From an uncultured Lachnospiraceae bacterium (lineage in GTDB: Bacteria; Bacillota; Clostridia; Lachnospirales; Lachnospiraceae): a stretch of 40,385 nt of DNA. The stretch spans positions 1 through 40,385 of the forward strand of contig CACZJF010000020.1 of NCBI GenBank assembly GCA_902781455.1, given 5' to 3'. Under the pieces are notes generated by a model. The model did no database searches. It was given only the letters and a program-made list of their open reading frames with translations, and was not told the DNA's origin. A program made the translations under genes and the position numbers. Positions 24,983 through 34,428 of the stretch are shown here, piece after piece. How positions within the stretch are numbered: the stretch's first letter is position 1; the number at the start of each line of letters is the position of its first letter.

Positions 24983-26067
24983 TCAATATTCAGATACACA
25001 TCTTCTCTTTGATGGAACCCGCCTTCAATGATCACTTCGTCCAGGTTCTCCTTTGTCACCGCAACGGGCTCGAGCGGATAGTACGGGATCTCGCCGCTTC
25101 CGTCATTCATGGTCTCCGTGACCAGAATCGGGCTTTCCGGATCGGTAATGTCCTCTCCCTTTGCCAGCGCCACTGCAAGCTTCGCCGCAGCGGAAGCCTC
25201 CTTGTCGACAGACTTGTAGACTGTCATTGTCTGCGTTCCTTCGACGATTCTCTGACAGGCGCTCAGCTCAGCATCCTGTGCCACAACAGGGATTGTTCCG
25301 GCCATCTTTTTCTCTGTCAGGGCACGTATGGCCTGGCCGGCCAGGTCATCATTGCCGCACATGATGCCATCGACCTTTCCCCCGTTTTGCTCAAGTCCTT
25401 CCCCGACAGCGTCAAACGCAAGCTCTGCCAGCCAGTTGTCGCAGAAGGTCGAATACGTGATCCGGATGCCGGTCCCCTTCAAAGCTTCCTCAAAACCTTC
25501 TCTGACAAGGTCTACATTGTAATCGCTCGACGATCCCTGGATCTGGAAGATCTCCCCTCCGTCCGGAAGGCTGTCAGCAAGCGCCTGCCCCATCAGGGTG
25601 CCGACCATGCGGTTGTCAAATGAGATATACAGATCCGTCCCGGCATTCCGGATCAGGCGGTCATAGCAGATGATCCGTATGCCAGCCTGCTGCGCTTTTT
25701 TGACGACATCCGTCAAGGCTCCGGCGTCGATGGCAATGATCGTGATGACATCCATCTTCTTTTCGATCAGATACTCAATCTGGGAAATCTGCTCCTCCAC
25801 ATCGCCGTTCGCGTTCTGGACATTTACCTCAGCGCCCAGCCCCTGCGCGGTCGCAACAAAAACATCCCTGTCGCGCAGCCATCGTTCGATGACAAAGGAG
25901 TCAAATGAGATGCCGATCCGGATGTTCTCCTCCCCTGCCTCGCTTACCGGCTGCGGCTGATCCGCGCGCTTCTCTCCGTCCGCGGAACAGCCACCGGCGA
26001 AGCAGCAGCACAGAACCAGTCCGGCCACAATCCTTCCAAATCTTCCAAGCCACCTGCATGTCGACAT
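24979..26067 (-). CDS. xylF: XylF-like D-xylose-binding lipoprotein
   Basis: 362 residues from the ATG at 26067 (GAGG 8 bases upstream); an earlier GTG overlapping the regulator's stop lacks a binding site. The signal ends with a lipobox-like FAGGC (Cys27), although the -3 residue is Ala, not Leu. The mature part follows XylF closely: IGISFDSFVIERWLRDRDVF, VNVQNANGDVEEQISQIEYLI, ICYDRLI, DLYISFDNRMVGTLMGQAL, MCGNDDLAGQAI, VVAQDAELSACQRI, GTQTMTVYKSV and DEVIIEGGFH. It should bind xylose or a similar pentose outside the cell. It follows the two-component genes rather than the transporter genes, so it may feed the distant permease or the sensor. Confidence 0.88.
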   Translation of the reverse strand: MSTCRWLGRFGRIVAGLVLCCCFAGGCSADGEKRADQPQPVSEAGEENIRIGISFDSFVIERWLRDRDVFVATAQGLGAEVNVQNANGDVEEQISQIEYLIEKKMDVITIIAIDAGALTDVVKKAQQAGIRIICYDRLIRNAGTDLYISFDNRMVGTLMGQALADSLPDGGEIFQIQGSSSDYNVDLVREGFEEALKGTGIRITYSTFCDNWLAELAFDAVGEGLEQNGGKVDGIMCGNDDLAGQAIRALTEKKMAGTIPVVAQDAELSACQRIVEGTQTMTVYKSVDKEASAAAKLAVALAKGEDITDPESPILVTETMNDGSGEIPYYPLEPVAVTKENLDEVIIEGGFHQREDVYLNID

Positions 26068-26108
26068 CTTTCTATCCTCATGTTCTCTTCCGCCGGAATC
26101 ACCCGGCT

Positions 26109-27740
26109 TCACGGACGATCTGTGACAGGGGCAGCAGCGCCTTGCAGATTCCTCTCTCTGTATTCACGCGGCGTCATCCCCGTGTGCTTCTTGAAGATCC
26201 GGCTGAAATAGTTCGGATCCGCATACCCCGACTGCAGCCCCGCCTCCCGGACCGAGAGAATCGGACGTTTCAGAAGTTCCTTCGCGTTGCCGATCCGAAG
26301 GGCAGTCAGGTAATCGATAAAGTTTTCTCCCACTTCTTCCTTGAAAAGCTTGCTGAAATAATACGGGCTGACATTGACCTCCTTGGATACGTCATCCAGA
26401 GACAGCTCCTGCCGGAAATTCTCCTGAATATACTTGCAGGCTCTCGCGACAGTCGATTCGTCTTTTTCCTCCGCCTGATTGTGAATGGTTCCGGCGATCG
26501 ATGTCATGTGATCCAGAAACCAGTCACGGATCTGTCGCACATCCTGCAGCGCATTGACCTGTGTGAGATAATCCTTGCGGTAGTCGAACGCATAGTTGAC
26601 GGAACCCGCCGCAAATGCATCATGCTCGGACCGCAGAACCAGCTCCAGCACTTTCAGGCGCATACTGTCAAGGTCCATCGGATCATGTCTCTCCATCCAG
26701 TCAAAGAAGACGTTGGCCTTCTCACGCACACCGGCCACGTCTCCCCTGGACAGTGCGGTAAATGTATCCCGCTCCAGCTCGATGGGGTAATCGTCCTCAT
26801 AGACACCATGCTCGGAAATATCCTCAATATGGACAACCCGCGCGCGGGAATCCCGCAGCGCCTGAACCGCCTCCAGATAACTCATACGCAGATCCGCAAA
26901 CCTGCAGATCTTTCCGATTCCTGCCCTGACACGGATCGACAGCATCTCAGACAGCCGCTGAAGCAGTGATCTCATGTTATTGATGGTCTCGATCCGCTCA
27001 TCGTAGGTGATGGTCTCGTCTTCATGCGGGACCACGATCACAATCCGGTCACTCATGACAGGACCGATGATGCACCGCTGGAAGGACTTGATCGCGGAAC
27101 GGATCTGCATATAGTTGTCCTGCGCTTTTACCCTGCTCTCCACCGGGCTGAGCATCTGATCCTGTTCCTGCTCCTGCTTCGGCCCGAACCAGATGACCTC
27201 GACATAGGCATCTCTTTCCCGGATCTCCAGAAGCTGCCGGTAATACTCCTCATCCTGCAGGTCGTCCGACAGCAGCATTCCCGTGACAAACCCGTTCTCC
27301 ACAACCGGAAGAATCGTCTCCAGCTTCTCCTGAATCTTCAGCTGGTCAGAACGCTTCTCACGGATCCGGTCCACCTTCTTCATGGCATCCGCCACCGTCT
27401 TGAGAATGATATCCCGCGATACCGGCTTCATAATGTACTGTTCCACCCCGAGGGAAATCGCGTCCTGCGCATAGTCAAATTTCTCGTAGGCAGATATGAC
27501 ATAAAACAGGCAGGACGAATTGAAGGAGCGGATCTCCCTGATTGCCGCGATCCCATTGATGCCGGGCATCTGGATGTCCATGAACACAATGTCAGGATGA
27601 AAGTTTTCCGCCTGTTCGATGGCTGTCCTTCCTGTTTTCGCCGTCGCAATCTCCACGACATCTTTATACTGTCTCAGTATGATCTCCCGGAGAGATTCCA
27701 CCATGATGCCTTCGTCGTCCGCAATCAGAATCCGATACAT
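26109..27740 (-). CDS. YesN-type response regulator (receiver plus AraC HTH)
   Basis: 543 residues. The receiver domain (1-120) has Asp8/Asp9, phospho-acceptor Asp55 in FMDIQMPG and Lys105 in MKPVS. A long middle segment (about 150-420), typical of YesN regulators, is of unknown fold. The C-terminal AraC domain contains both helix-turn-helix units: LSLDDVSKEVNVSPYYFSKLF and SVREAGLQSGYADPNYFSRIFK, ending GMTPREYRERN. It starts 6 bases after the kinase gene. By analogy with Clostridium xylose sensing, it should activate the sugar-uptake promoter; the inverted repeat at 35556-35586 is the best candidate site. Confidence 0.92.
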   Translation of the reverse strand: MYRILIADDEGIMVESLREIILRQYKDVVEIATAKTGRTAIEQAENFHPDIVFMDIQMPGINGIAAIREIRSFNSSCLFYVISAYEKFDYAQDAISLGVEQYIMKPVSRDIILKTVADAMKKVDRIREKRSDQLKIQEKLETILPVVENGFVTGMLLSDDLQDEEYYRQLLEIRERDAYVEVIWFGPKQEQEQDQMLSPVESRVKAQDNYMQIRSAIKSFQRCIIGPVMSDRIVIVVPHEDETITYDERIETINNMRSLLQRLSEMLSIRVRAGIGKICRFADLRMSYLEAVQALRDSRARVVHIEDISEHGVYEDDYPIELERDTFTALSRGDVAGVREKANVFFDWMERHDPMDLDSMRLKVLELVLRSEHDAFAAGSVNYAFDYRKDYLTQVNALQDVRQIRDWFLDHMTSIAGTIHNQAEEKDESTVARACKYIQENFRQELSLDDVSKEVNVSPYYFSKLFKEEVGENFIDYLTALRIGNAKELLKRPILSVREAGLQSGYADPNYFSRIFKKHTGMTPREYRERNLQGAAAPVTDRP

Positions 27741-27746
27741 AAGCCT

Positions 27747-29288
27747 TTAGTCCCTTTCTGTCCGGACGCTGTTCCTGGGCAGAAGAATGGTTACCTCCGT
27801 CCCGGTCCCCGGTCCGTCACTCCAGATGCTGAACAGATTATCCCGGTTGTAATACAGTTCCAGGCGGGAGATAACATTCGCGATGGCAATTCCGGTCGAA
27901 TCCGTTCCGCCTTCCGCGTCCTCTTCCTTCCTGCTTACTCCCGGCTCCATGATCCGGTCAAGCTGCTTCCGGGTCATCCCCGTCCCGTTGTCTGAAACCG
28001 TGATCCGGACACAGTCCGTTCCGGTCTCATTTTCCTTCTCATCGACATTGTCTACGGTAAGCGTGATGATCCCATTCTCATGGTCATCATGAATCCCATG
28101 CTGGATCGCATTTTCCACCAGTGGCTGAAGAATCATGCTGGGCATCCTGGTTGCCTCCAGGTCGATCTCCGGATCAATCTGCTTCACGTAGTGTATGTCA
28201 CCCGCAAACCGCACATTCAGAATATAGATATAATTATCGACAGAATCGATCTCCTCGCTGAGCGCGGCGTCTCCTCCCGTCTTCTTGACGTTGTACCGGA
28301 AAAACTGCGCCATGCGCGAAAGGAAGTGTTCTGTCCTGTCCGCTCCTTCCATCATGGCGAGCTGGGATCCCGCGTTCAGGCTGTTGAACAGGAAGTGCGG
28401 GTTGATCTGCGCCTGCAGGAATTTCAGCTGTGCCTCCTTCAGGTGCGCCTGCATGGAAAGCTCATTTTCCTTCATCTGTGCTTCCTTCTCCATGGAAGCA
28501 CGCTGGGATTCGATATAGTCGCGGATGCTGCCCAGCATCTTGTGGAACGCATTGGTAACAACGCCGACCTCGTCCGGTCTCTGGGACTCCTTGACATCGA
28601 CACTGAAGTCACCGCCCGCCACACTCTCCGCAGCCGCAGACAGGGTACTCAGAGGACCGATCATCGCTCTCACGCTCATGATGCACAGGAACAGGGCAAA
28701 TGCGCTGACAGAGAGAATCATCACAAGACTCATGCGCTCAATGTTTCTCATGCTGCGAAGAAGGGACAGATAATTCTCCGTATTCTGCGAAAATCGTCTG
28801 CTGTTGAGCGCATAGATGTAGTTGTTGATGTAATCAAACAGTGTCGCTGCCTGCGCGTACGCCGCCTTGTACTCTTCGACATTTCTCGCGCGCCTTGCCT
28901 GAATTGCCTCCTCTGAAACCGTCAGATAAGACTGGGTCATGGACCGGATGTTCTTTTCCAGCATCAGAAGCTCATTGCCCACGTTGCGGTCATTCAGGTC
29001 GTCTGTCTGTTCCCGCAGGCGCTGTTCATATCTGTAAAAGTCTTCCAGGGAAGCCGAACTTTTCGTACTCAGGTAGTCGTGCATGCTGCTCTGGGCAGAC
29101 GCCAGCGTATCGCTCAGGTCCATGATCACCGCATTGGACGCGAAGACCTCGTGAATCCGCTGCACAGTCTGGCTGCTCTGGCGGAACGCGAACAGGTTCA
29201 CGGAAAGTGCCATCAGAAGCACCGTCGCCACGACAATCGTAATGCGGGTCTGTATGGAAGAGGCGAAACGGATCCTGTTTTTCTTCAT
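27747..29288 (-). CDS. LytS/YesM-type sensor histidine kinase
   Basis: 513 residues. Two membrane helices (about 16-35 and 186-206) enclose a ~150-residue extracellular helical domain. HAMP follows (207-262), then a coiled coil, the His_kinase domain with phospho-acceptor His298 in QINPHFLFNSLN, and an ATPase domain with LVENAIQHGI, DNGTGM and STGIAIANVISRL. The start overlaps the sensor-protein stop (ATGA), so the two are made together. The extracellular domain has no obvious sugar pocket, so the membrane-anchored binding protein next to it probably supplies the ligand signal. Confidence 0.93.
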   Translation of the reverse strand: MKKNRIRFASSIQTRITIVVATVLLMALSVNLFAFRQSSQTVQRIHEVFASNAVIMDLSDTLASAQSSMHDYLSTKSSASLEDFYRYEQRLREQTDDLNDRNVGNELLMLEKNIRSMTQSYLTVSEEAIQARRARNVEEYKAAYAQAATLFDYINNYIYALNSRRFSQNTENYLSLLRSMRNIERMSLVMILSVSAFALFLCIMSVRAMIGPLSTLSAAAESVAGGDFSVDVKESQRPDEVGVVTNAFHKMLGSIRDYIESQRASMEKEAQMKENELSMQAHLKEAQLKFLQAQINPHFLFNSLNAGSQLAMMEGADRTEHFLSRMAQFFRYNVKKTGGDAALSEEIDSVDNYIYILNVRFAGDIHYVKQIDPEIDLEATRMPSMILQPLVENAIQHGIHDDHENGIITLTVDNVDEKENETGTDCVRITVSDNGTGMTRKQLDRIMEPGVSRKEEDAEGGTDSTGIAIANVISRLELYYNRDNLFSIWSDGPGTGTEVTILLPRNSVRTERD

Positions 29289-30337
29289 CCTTTCTCCTCC
29301 TTGCGCCTGTTTGCTTCATGCTCCTTTTCATACTTCTCCACCGTCATCGGCGTGATTCCCGACAGCGCGATATTGTAGTAGCTGCTGACACGGCCGAGCT
29401 GAAGGTATTCGTCCAGCGCCTGGACACAGTCCTCTCCGAGAGAACCGGTATCAATTGTCATCGTCACGGGTATCAGGTCCTGCCGCAGTGCCTGCAGGAT
29501 CTGGTCCGTCACATAATAGCCGATCACCTGCACTTGGCCGACCAGGTTATACTCGATCAGCGCCTGGATCGCGCATTCTGTCTGAACACTGTTCAGGCAG
29601 ATCAGGATGTCCGGCCGGTCCTTTCCAAGGAGAAGATCGCGGATGACTTCCTCCGCGTCAAAATCCGTTCTGCTATCAACGCTCTCCATCCGAAGTTCCA
29701 TCGACTTGCCGGAAGGAGCACCGTTGCGGATCGCCTGCACCATCTGCGTGTAGATCAGCTGGGTCTCATTCTCCGGGTCGGCAGAGTCTGTCAGCAGGCA
29801 CACTTCATTGTTCCCGTTGTGCAGGAGGCTCAGAAGATGTCCTCCGTACAGATCTCCCATCTGGTAATTGGAAACACCGATATAGCTGACGCGTCCGGAG
29901 GACGGCAGATCCCTCAGTATGGTAACCACCGGAATGCCGGCATCATAGGCCCTCGTGATCGCGGCGTTCAGATCTGTGGAACTGTCCGGGAAGACGATGA
30001 TGCCGTCTGCCTTCATCGCGACGGAGATGTCAACGCAGTCCGCCGCGGAGTAATCCCCCGGCATGTCCTTTCCGCACCATTCCAGATATGCGCCGGAGGC
30101 TTCGCAGGAAGCTGCGGTCTGATTGTAGATATCGCGGAGCATCTGGGATTCATCCGTTGAGACAAACAGATAATGCCTGTCGTAACTGCTGACGCTGTCA
30201 GCACTCACATCAAGCTCTTTCGCCCTGTTCTGGTAAAGAAGGACCAGGCCTGTCACCAGGATTCCTCCCATTCCCAGAAGTATGATCATCAGATAGACCA
30301 GTCTCTTCAAAGTCCGCTCCTGTATCCGTACGTTCAA
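29285..30337 (-). CDS. Membrane-anchored sugar-binding sensor protein (XylFII-like)
   Basis: 350 residues. An uncleaved N-terminal helix (about 13-33, no lipobox, no AxA site) anchors a periplasmic-binding-protein type 1 domain: YLFVSTDESQMLRDIYNQTAASCEA, DGIIVFPDSSTDLNAAITRAYDAGIPVVTI, SYIGVSNYQMGDLYGGHLL, ILICLNSVQTECAIQALIEY, VQVIGYYVTDQIL. The expected sugar-stacking aromatics are less obvious than in transport proteins. Gene order (sensor, kinase, regulator) and anchoring match the XylFII-LytS-YesN system that detects xylose in Clostridium, so a signalling rather than transport role is likely. A C-terminal charged tail (EKEHEANRRKEEKG) is unusual for the family. Confidence 0.85.
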   Translation of the reverse strand: MNVRIQERTLKRLVYLMIILLGMGGILVTGLVLLYQNRAKELDVSADSVSSYDRHYLFVSTDESQMLRDIYNQTAASCEASGAYLEWCGKDMPGDYSAADCVDISVAMKADGIIVFPDSSTDLNAAITRAYDAGIPVVTILRDLPSSGRVSYIGVSNYQMGDLYGGHLLSLLHNGNNEVCLLTDSADPENETQLIYTQMVQAIRNGAPSGKSMELRMESVDSRTDFDAEEVIRDLLLGKDRPDILICLNSVQTECAIQALIEYNLVGQVQVIGYYVTDQILQALRQDLIPVTMTIDTGSLGEDCVQALDEYLQLGRVSSYYNIALSGITPMTVEKYEKEHEANRRKEEKG

Positions 30338-30377
30338 GAACGCCCAGGGTTTTCTCTCACCGCAGCATAGTTTCGAA

Positions 30378-30415
30378 AGGGAGATCTGCTTTCATACAGA
30401 TCTCCCTCCATTATA
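30378..30415 (-). promoter_or_regulatory. Extended -10 promoter with an 11-bp perfect inverted repeat at the start point
   Basis: Minus-strand TGGTATAAT gives TG one base before TATAAT (30415-30410), with no good -35. Immediately downstream AGGGAGATCTG and CAGATCTCCCT (30378-30388 and 30397-30407) form a perfect 11-bp inverted repeat with an 8-base loop. It lies between the second permease and the sensor gene. It may be a terminator of the transport genes (the U-run is only TTT), a 5' RNA stem of the sensor transcript, or an operator. Confidence 0.55.
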
Positions 30416-30471
30416 CCATGATTACAGTGCCTGACGTAATGCAATCCACACTCAGCCGGCAGTTGAATCAC

Positions 30472-31638
30472 TTATTTGCTCTTCTGCTTGGAGATGATAT
30501 CAAATGCAACCGCTCCGAGCAGAACGATGCCCTTGACAACCTTCTGGAAGTTGGCATCGATGTTCATCAGGCTCATGCCCAGATTGATCACGCCGATCAG
30601 GAGGGCTCCGATGAGCATACCCGGTACGGTTCCGGCTCCGCCGTAAGCGGAGACGCCGCCGACAACACACGCCGAGATCGCGTCCATCTCATAGTTGGTG
30701 CCAAGCGTTGAGTTTGCCGCCTGGACCTTGCTCAGGACCGCGAAGGAAGTGATAACCGTGATCACCGCCATATTCAGGTAGGCAAGGAACATCACTCTTC
30801 TGGTATCAATACCGGACAGACGCGCAGCCTCGCGGTTGCCGCCCACCACGTAGAAGTGACGGCCGATCGTTGTCTTTCCCGTGATAAAGCTGTACAGGAG
30901 AACAATGACCGCGACCCAGATCAGAACGGTAGGAATGCCGCCCGACATCGCCAGCTTCCATGTAAACAGCAGAATGACCGCGTCCAGAAGAACCGTCTTT
31001 CCCAGCACCCATGCGAAGGAATCCGCTTCATAGCCCTTCTTCAGTCTTGCGGCACGGCTCCTGAAGTTCAGGAAGACAACCAGCAGGCAGGCAACGATTC
31101 CCACGATCATGCAGGGCATGTTCAGTTCCCCGAGCTTGGTGGAAAACACCTTGCCGGCAAAAATGTCAAGGAAGCTCTGCGGGAACGGTGCCAGGGATCC
31201 GGTCGAGCTGTTCGAGCTCAGAATCTGGGTGCCGAGTCCGCGGAAGGCAAGATATCCGGCCAGGGTTGCGATCCAGGGCGGAATCTCTACATATGCGACA
31301 AGATATCCGAGCACGCAGCCATAAACCACTCCGACCAGAAGCAGAAGGGCAATGGATACTCCCGTATTCATTCCTTTGATGATCATCAGGTAACCGCCGA
31401 TCGCTCCGATCAGGCAGACGAAGGATCCGCAGCTCAGGTCAATGTTTCCGCCGGTCAGCATGCACATCAGCATACCGCAGGCCAGGATAAAGACATACGC
31501 GTTCTGTGTGATCAGTGCGTTAAACTGCATCGGCTGGAACATCATTCCCTTAGTCGTGATCGTAAAGAAGACGAAGACAAGAACCAGGACGATGAGCATA
31601 GTATTGTCTTTTAACAGAGTTTTTACATCCTTTTTCAT
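30472..31638 (-). CDS. Second sugar ABC permease, paralogue of the preceding gene
   Basis: 388 residues with about ten membrane segments, of the MmsB/GguB/XylH family (inner-membrane pore subunits). The hallmark near the middle of the first half is GGNIDLSCGSFV; later come GGNREAARLSGIDTRR and GYEMDAISACVVGG-type motifs (here NYEMDAISACVVGGVSAYGG). It aligns along its whole length with the adjacent permease. It lacks an extended N-terminus and follows 15 bases after it. A heterodimeric pore with its neighbour is the simplest reading. It ends the transport unit before a palindrome. Confidence 0.9.
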   Translation of the reverse strand: MKKDVKTLLKDNTMLIVLVLVFVFFTITTKGMMFQPMQFNALITQNAYVFILACGMLMCMLTGGNIDLSCGSFVCLIGAIGGYLMIIKGMNTGVSIALLLLVGVVYGCVLGYLVAYVEIPPWIATLAGYLAFRGLGTQILSSNSSTGSLAPFPQSFLDIFAGKVFSTKLGELNMPCMIVGIVACLLVVFLNFRSRAARLKKGYEADSFAWVLGKTVLLDAVILLFTWKLAMSGGIPTVLIWVAVIVLLYSFITGKTTIGRHFYVVGGNREAARLSGIDTRRVMFLAYLNMAVITVITSFAVLSKVQAANSTLGTNYEMDAISACVVGGVSAYGGAGTVPGMLIGALLIGVINLGMSLMNIDANFQKVVKGIVLLGAVAFDIISKQKSK

Positions 31639-31653
31639 CTTTCCTCCCCTCCT

Positions 31654-32823
31654 TTATTCCTTCTTCTTGGAAACGACATCGAACAGAACCGCAATCAGGA
31701 GAACCAGTCCCTTGACCACACTCTGATAGTTCGTGGATACGCCCATGATACTCATGCCCTGGTTGATGACACCCAGGAGCACCGCACCGATGACGGTTCC
31801 GGGAACGGCTCCGATTCCGCCGTAAGCGGAAGCGCCGCCGATAAAGCAGGCCGCAATGGCATCCATCTCATAACCCAGTCCGAAGGTCGGATTGCCCTGC
31901 ACCATTCTTGCAAGGGTCAGGATTCCGGCAAGGCCTGCAAGCAATCCCATATTCGAGTAGGCGATGAAAAAGACTCTCTTGGTATTGACACCCGACAGCT
32001 CGGTTGCCTTCCGGTTGCCGCCGACCGCGTACAGGTAACGGCCGATCGCGGTTTTCTGTGAAATATAATGGTAGATCAGAAGAACCGCAAGAATCCAGAT
32101 CACGACAGTCGGGATGCCCTTAAACTGCGCAAGCTTCCATGTGATGTAGAGAATCAGAATTGCCATGACCGCAACCTTGACAAGCTCGGATGTCATGCTG
32201 TCATTGGTATACCCCTTTACCTTACGGGTAATCCAGGTCTTGATGTTCAGGACAACAAACAGCACGGCGATGATGATGCCGGCGATCATGCAGGTCATAT
32301 TGAGATTCCCGACTTTACCGATGAAGTCCGGAATGTAGCAGTCCGCGCCGCCGCCGAATACATTCAGGAATGTCGTGTTGTCCACGCCGATGGAATAGCC
32401 CTGCAGCACAACATTGGACAGTCCGCGGAAGGCGTACATGCCTGCCAGTGTGGCGATAAAGGGCGGCACCGATACATAAGCGATCCAGAAGCCCTGGAAC
32501 ATGCCGATGGCCAGTCCTACCGCCAGCATGACAATCACTGTCAGAAGCCAGTTCATATCTCTGTCCAGCATCACGGCTCCGATTCCGCCGGTAAAGCAGA
32601 CGACAGAGCCAACAGACAGGTCAATGTTTCCGCCGGTCAGGATACACAGCAGCATACCGGTTCCAAGCACGAACACATATGCGTTCTGGGAAAACAGGTT
32701 GTTTACGTTCTGCGGAAGCAGGATCGTCCCGCCGGTCCGCCAGTAGAAAAACAGGATCACAACGACCAGGGCAATGATCATGGTGTTCTTCTTAAAGAAG
32801 GCTTTTGCCGATCTTGTCTGCAT
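31654..32823 (-). CDS. mmsB: Sugar ABC permease, multiple-monosaccharide type
   Basis: 389 residues, about ten helices. Motifs GGNIDLSVGSVVCFTGG, VPPFIATLAGMYAFRGLSNVV, VGGNRKATELSGVNTKR and GYEMDAIAACFIGGASAYGG match the MmsB/GguB permease that works with MmsA and ChvE. The start is 2 bases after the ATPase stop, with AAGGGGGG upstream. Known systems usually have one such permease forming a homodimer, whereas here a paralogue follows. Confidence 0.92.
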   Translation of the reverse strand: MQTRSAKAFFKKNTMIIALVVVILFFYWRTGGTILLPQNVNNLFSQNAYVFVLGTGMLLCILTGGNIDLSVGSVVCFTGGIGAVMLDRDMNWLLTVIVMLAVGLAIGMFQGFWIAYVSVPPFIATLAGMYAFRGLSNVVLQGYSIGVDNTTFLNVFGGGADCYIPDFIGKVGNLNMTCMIAGIIIAVLFVVLNIKTWITRKVKGYTNDSMTSELVKVAVMAILILYITWKLAQFKGIPTVVIWILAVLLIYHYISQKTAIGRYLYAVGGNRKATELSGVNTKRVFFIAYSNMGLLAGLAGILTLARMVQGNPTFGLGYEMDAIAACFIGGASAYGGIGAVPGTVIGAVLLGVINQGMSIMGVSTNYQSVVKGLVLLIAVLFDVVSKKKE

Positions 32824-32825
32824 AA

Positions 32826-34310
32826 TCAGTCCCCCCTTCCTGAAGCAAGGATCATACTCATGATATTCTCCTGAGTTGCTTCCTCGGCTTTCATCTCACC
32901 AACAATGCGGGACGCGTTCATGATATAGATCCTGTCACTCATACCGATGACCTCCGGAAGCTCGGAGGAGATCATGATAACCGACTTGCCGGCCTTCGCC
33001 AGATCATTGATGATGCAGTAGATCTCATACTTCGCGCCGACGTCGATACCTCTGGTCGGCTCGTCCAGAATCAGGACATCCGGCTCCGCGAACATCCATT
33101 TTGCCAGCAGGACCTTCTGCTGGTTGCCGCCGGAAAGGTTGCCGACCAGCTGCTCCACAGACGGGGTCTTCGTGTTCAGCTTCTTCCGGTATTCCTCGGC
33201 CGCGGCATATTCCGCGTCGGTGTCGAGCACCGTGTTCTTTGACACTCCACCCAGATTTGCCAGAGTCGTATTGACCCGGATTGACTGGGAAAGAACCAGT
33301 CCGTTGCCCTTGCGGTCCTCCTTGCCGTCAAGCTTGAGCGTGCCGGACAGCAGCGTACCGTAGGACTGTCCGAAGATGCTCATCGCCAGCTCAGTACGTC
33401 CTGCACCCATCAGGCCGTAGATTCCGACAACCTCGCCCTTGCGCACATACATGGAAACATCATTGACCACATTGCGCTCTGTGTACTTGGGATGCTGAAC
33501 GGTCCAGTTCGAAACCTCCATCATGACGTCGCCGATGGCAACGTTCTCCCGCTTCGGGAAGCGGTTCGTCATCTCACGGCCAACCATGCCCTTGATGATC
33601 CGGTCCTCCGAGATCTGCTCCGCGCCATGGCAGTCGAGCGTCTCGATCGTGGATCCGTCGCGGACGACCGTGATCTTGTCGGATACGTAGGCAACCTCAT
33701 TCAGCTTGTGGGTGATGATGATCATCGTCATACCCTGCTTCTTGAAGCCAAGCATCAGATCCAGCAGCGCCTTTGAGTCTTCTTCATTCAGAGAAGAGGT
33801 AGGCTCGTCAAGAATCAGCAGTCTTGCATGCTTCGAAAGCGCCTTTGCGATCTCTACCAGCTGCTGCTTTCCGGTTCCGATTTCCTTGACCTTGGTCTTG
33901 GAGGATTCGGTCAGTCCAACCATCTTCAGATATTTATCCGCCTCGGAATAGGTCTTATCCCAGTCAATCGCGCTCTTGCGGCCGATCTCATTTCCAAGGT
34001 ACATATTCTCGCCGATCGTCATCTCGGGAACAAGTGCCAGCTCCTGGTGAATGATAACGATGCCCTTGCTTTCGGAGTCTTTTATCTTATGAAATTTACA
34101 GACCTCTCCCTCATATACGATGTCGCCCTCGTAGGTCCCGTACGGATAGATGCCGCTCAGCACGTTCATCAGTGTGGACTTGCCGGCGCCGTTCTCTCCG
34201 ACCAGAGCGTGAATCTCGCCCTCTTCGACCTGGAAATTGACATTATCCAGCGCCTTGACGCCGGGGAAGGTCTTTGTAATATTCTTCATTTCCAGAATAA
34301 TCTTAGCCAA
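32826..34310 (-). CDS. mmsA: Sugar ABC transporter ATPase (MmsA/XylG/GguA type)
   Basis: 494 residues from the TTG at 34310, with GGAGG 8 bases upstream; this gives the family-typical start [20 protein letters not shown]. Two ABC domains are fused, as usual for monosaccharide importers. The first has Walker [25 protein letters not shown] and [15 protein letters not shown]. The second has [10 protein letters not shown], signature LSGGNQQKV and [13 protein letters not shown]. It drives import through the two following permeases and is separated from the binding-protein gene by a strong RNA hairpin, which probably lowers its expression relative to that protein. Confidence 0.94.
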   Translation of the reverse strand: MAKIILEMKNITKTFPGVKALDNVNFQVEEGEIHALVGENGAGKSTLMNVLSGIYPYGTYEGDIVYEGEVCKFHKIKDSESKGIVIIHQELALVPEMTIGENMYLGNEIGRKSAIDWDKTYSEADKYLKMVGLTESSKTKVKEIGTGKQQLVEIAKALSKHARLLILDEPTSSLNEEDSKALLDLMLGFKKQGMTMIIITHKLNEVAYVSDKITVVRDGSTIETLDCHGAEQISEDRIIKGMVGREMTNRFPKRENVAIGDVMMEVSNWTVQHPKYTERNVVNDVSMYVRKGEVVGIYGLMGAGRTELAMSIFGQSYGTLLSGTLKLDGKEDRKGNGLVLSQSIRVNTTLANLGGVSKNTVLDTDAEYAAAEEYRKKLNTKTPSVEQLVGNLSGGNQQKVLLAKWMFAEPDVLILDEPTRGIDVGAKYEIYCIINDLAKAGKSVIMISSELPEVIGMSDRIYIMNASRIVGEMKAEEATQENIMSMILASGRGD

Positions 34311-34351
34311 TGTGTCTCCCTCCAAATGTTTGTCCTATATCGCGGTTCAGA

Positions 34352-34381
34352 TATATAGGCGGGTCTTCACCCGCCTATATA
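34352..34381 (-). other. 13-bp intercistronic hairpin after the ChvE-like gene
   Basis: TATATAGGCGGGT-GAAG-ACCCGCCTATATA is a perfect 13-bp stem on the minus strand, 48 bases after the ChvE-like stop and 42 before the ATPase start. No U-run follows. Such stems commonly protect binding-protein mRNA from 3' decay and reduce read-through, giving more binding protein than transporter. Confidence 0.75.
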
Positions 34382-34428
34382 CCTGATTGCTGTTCAGTTA
34401 GAACTTCTCAGGAATCTGTCGGTTCAGA

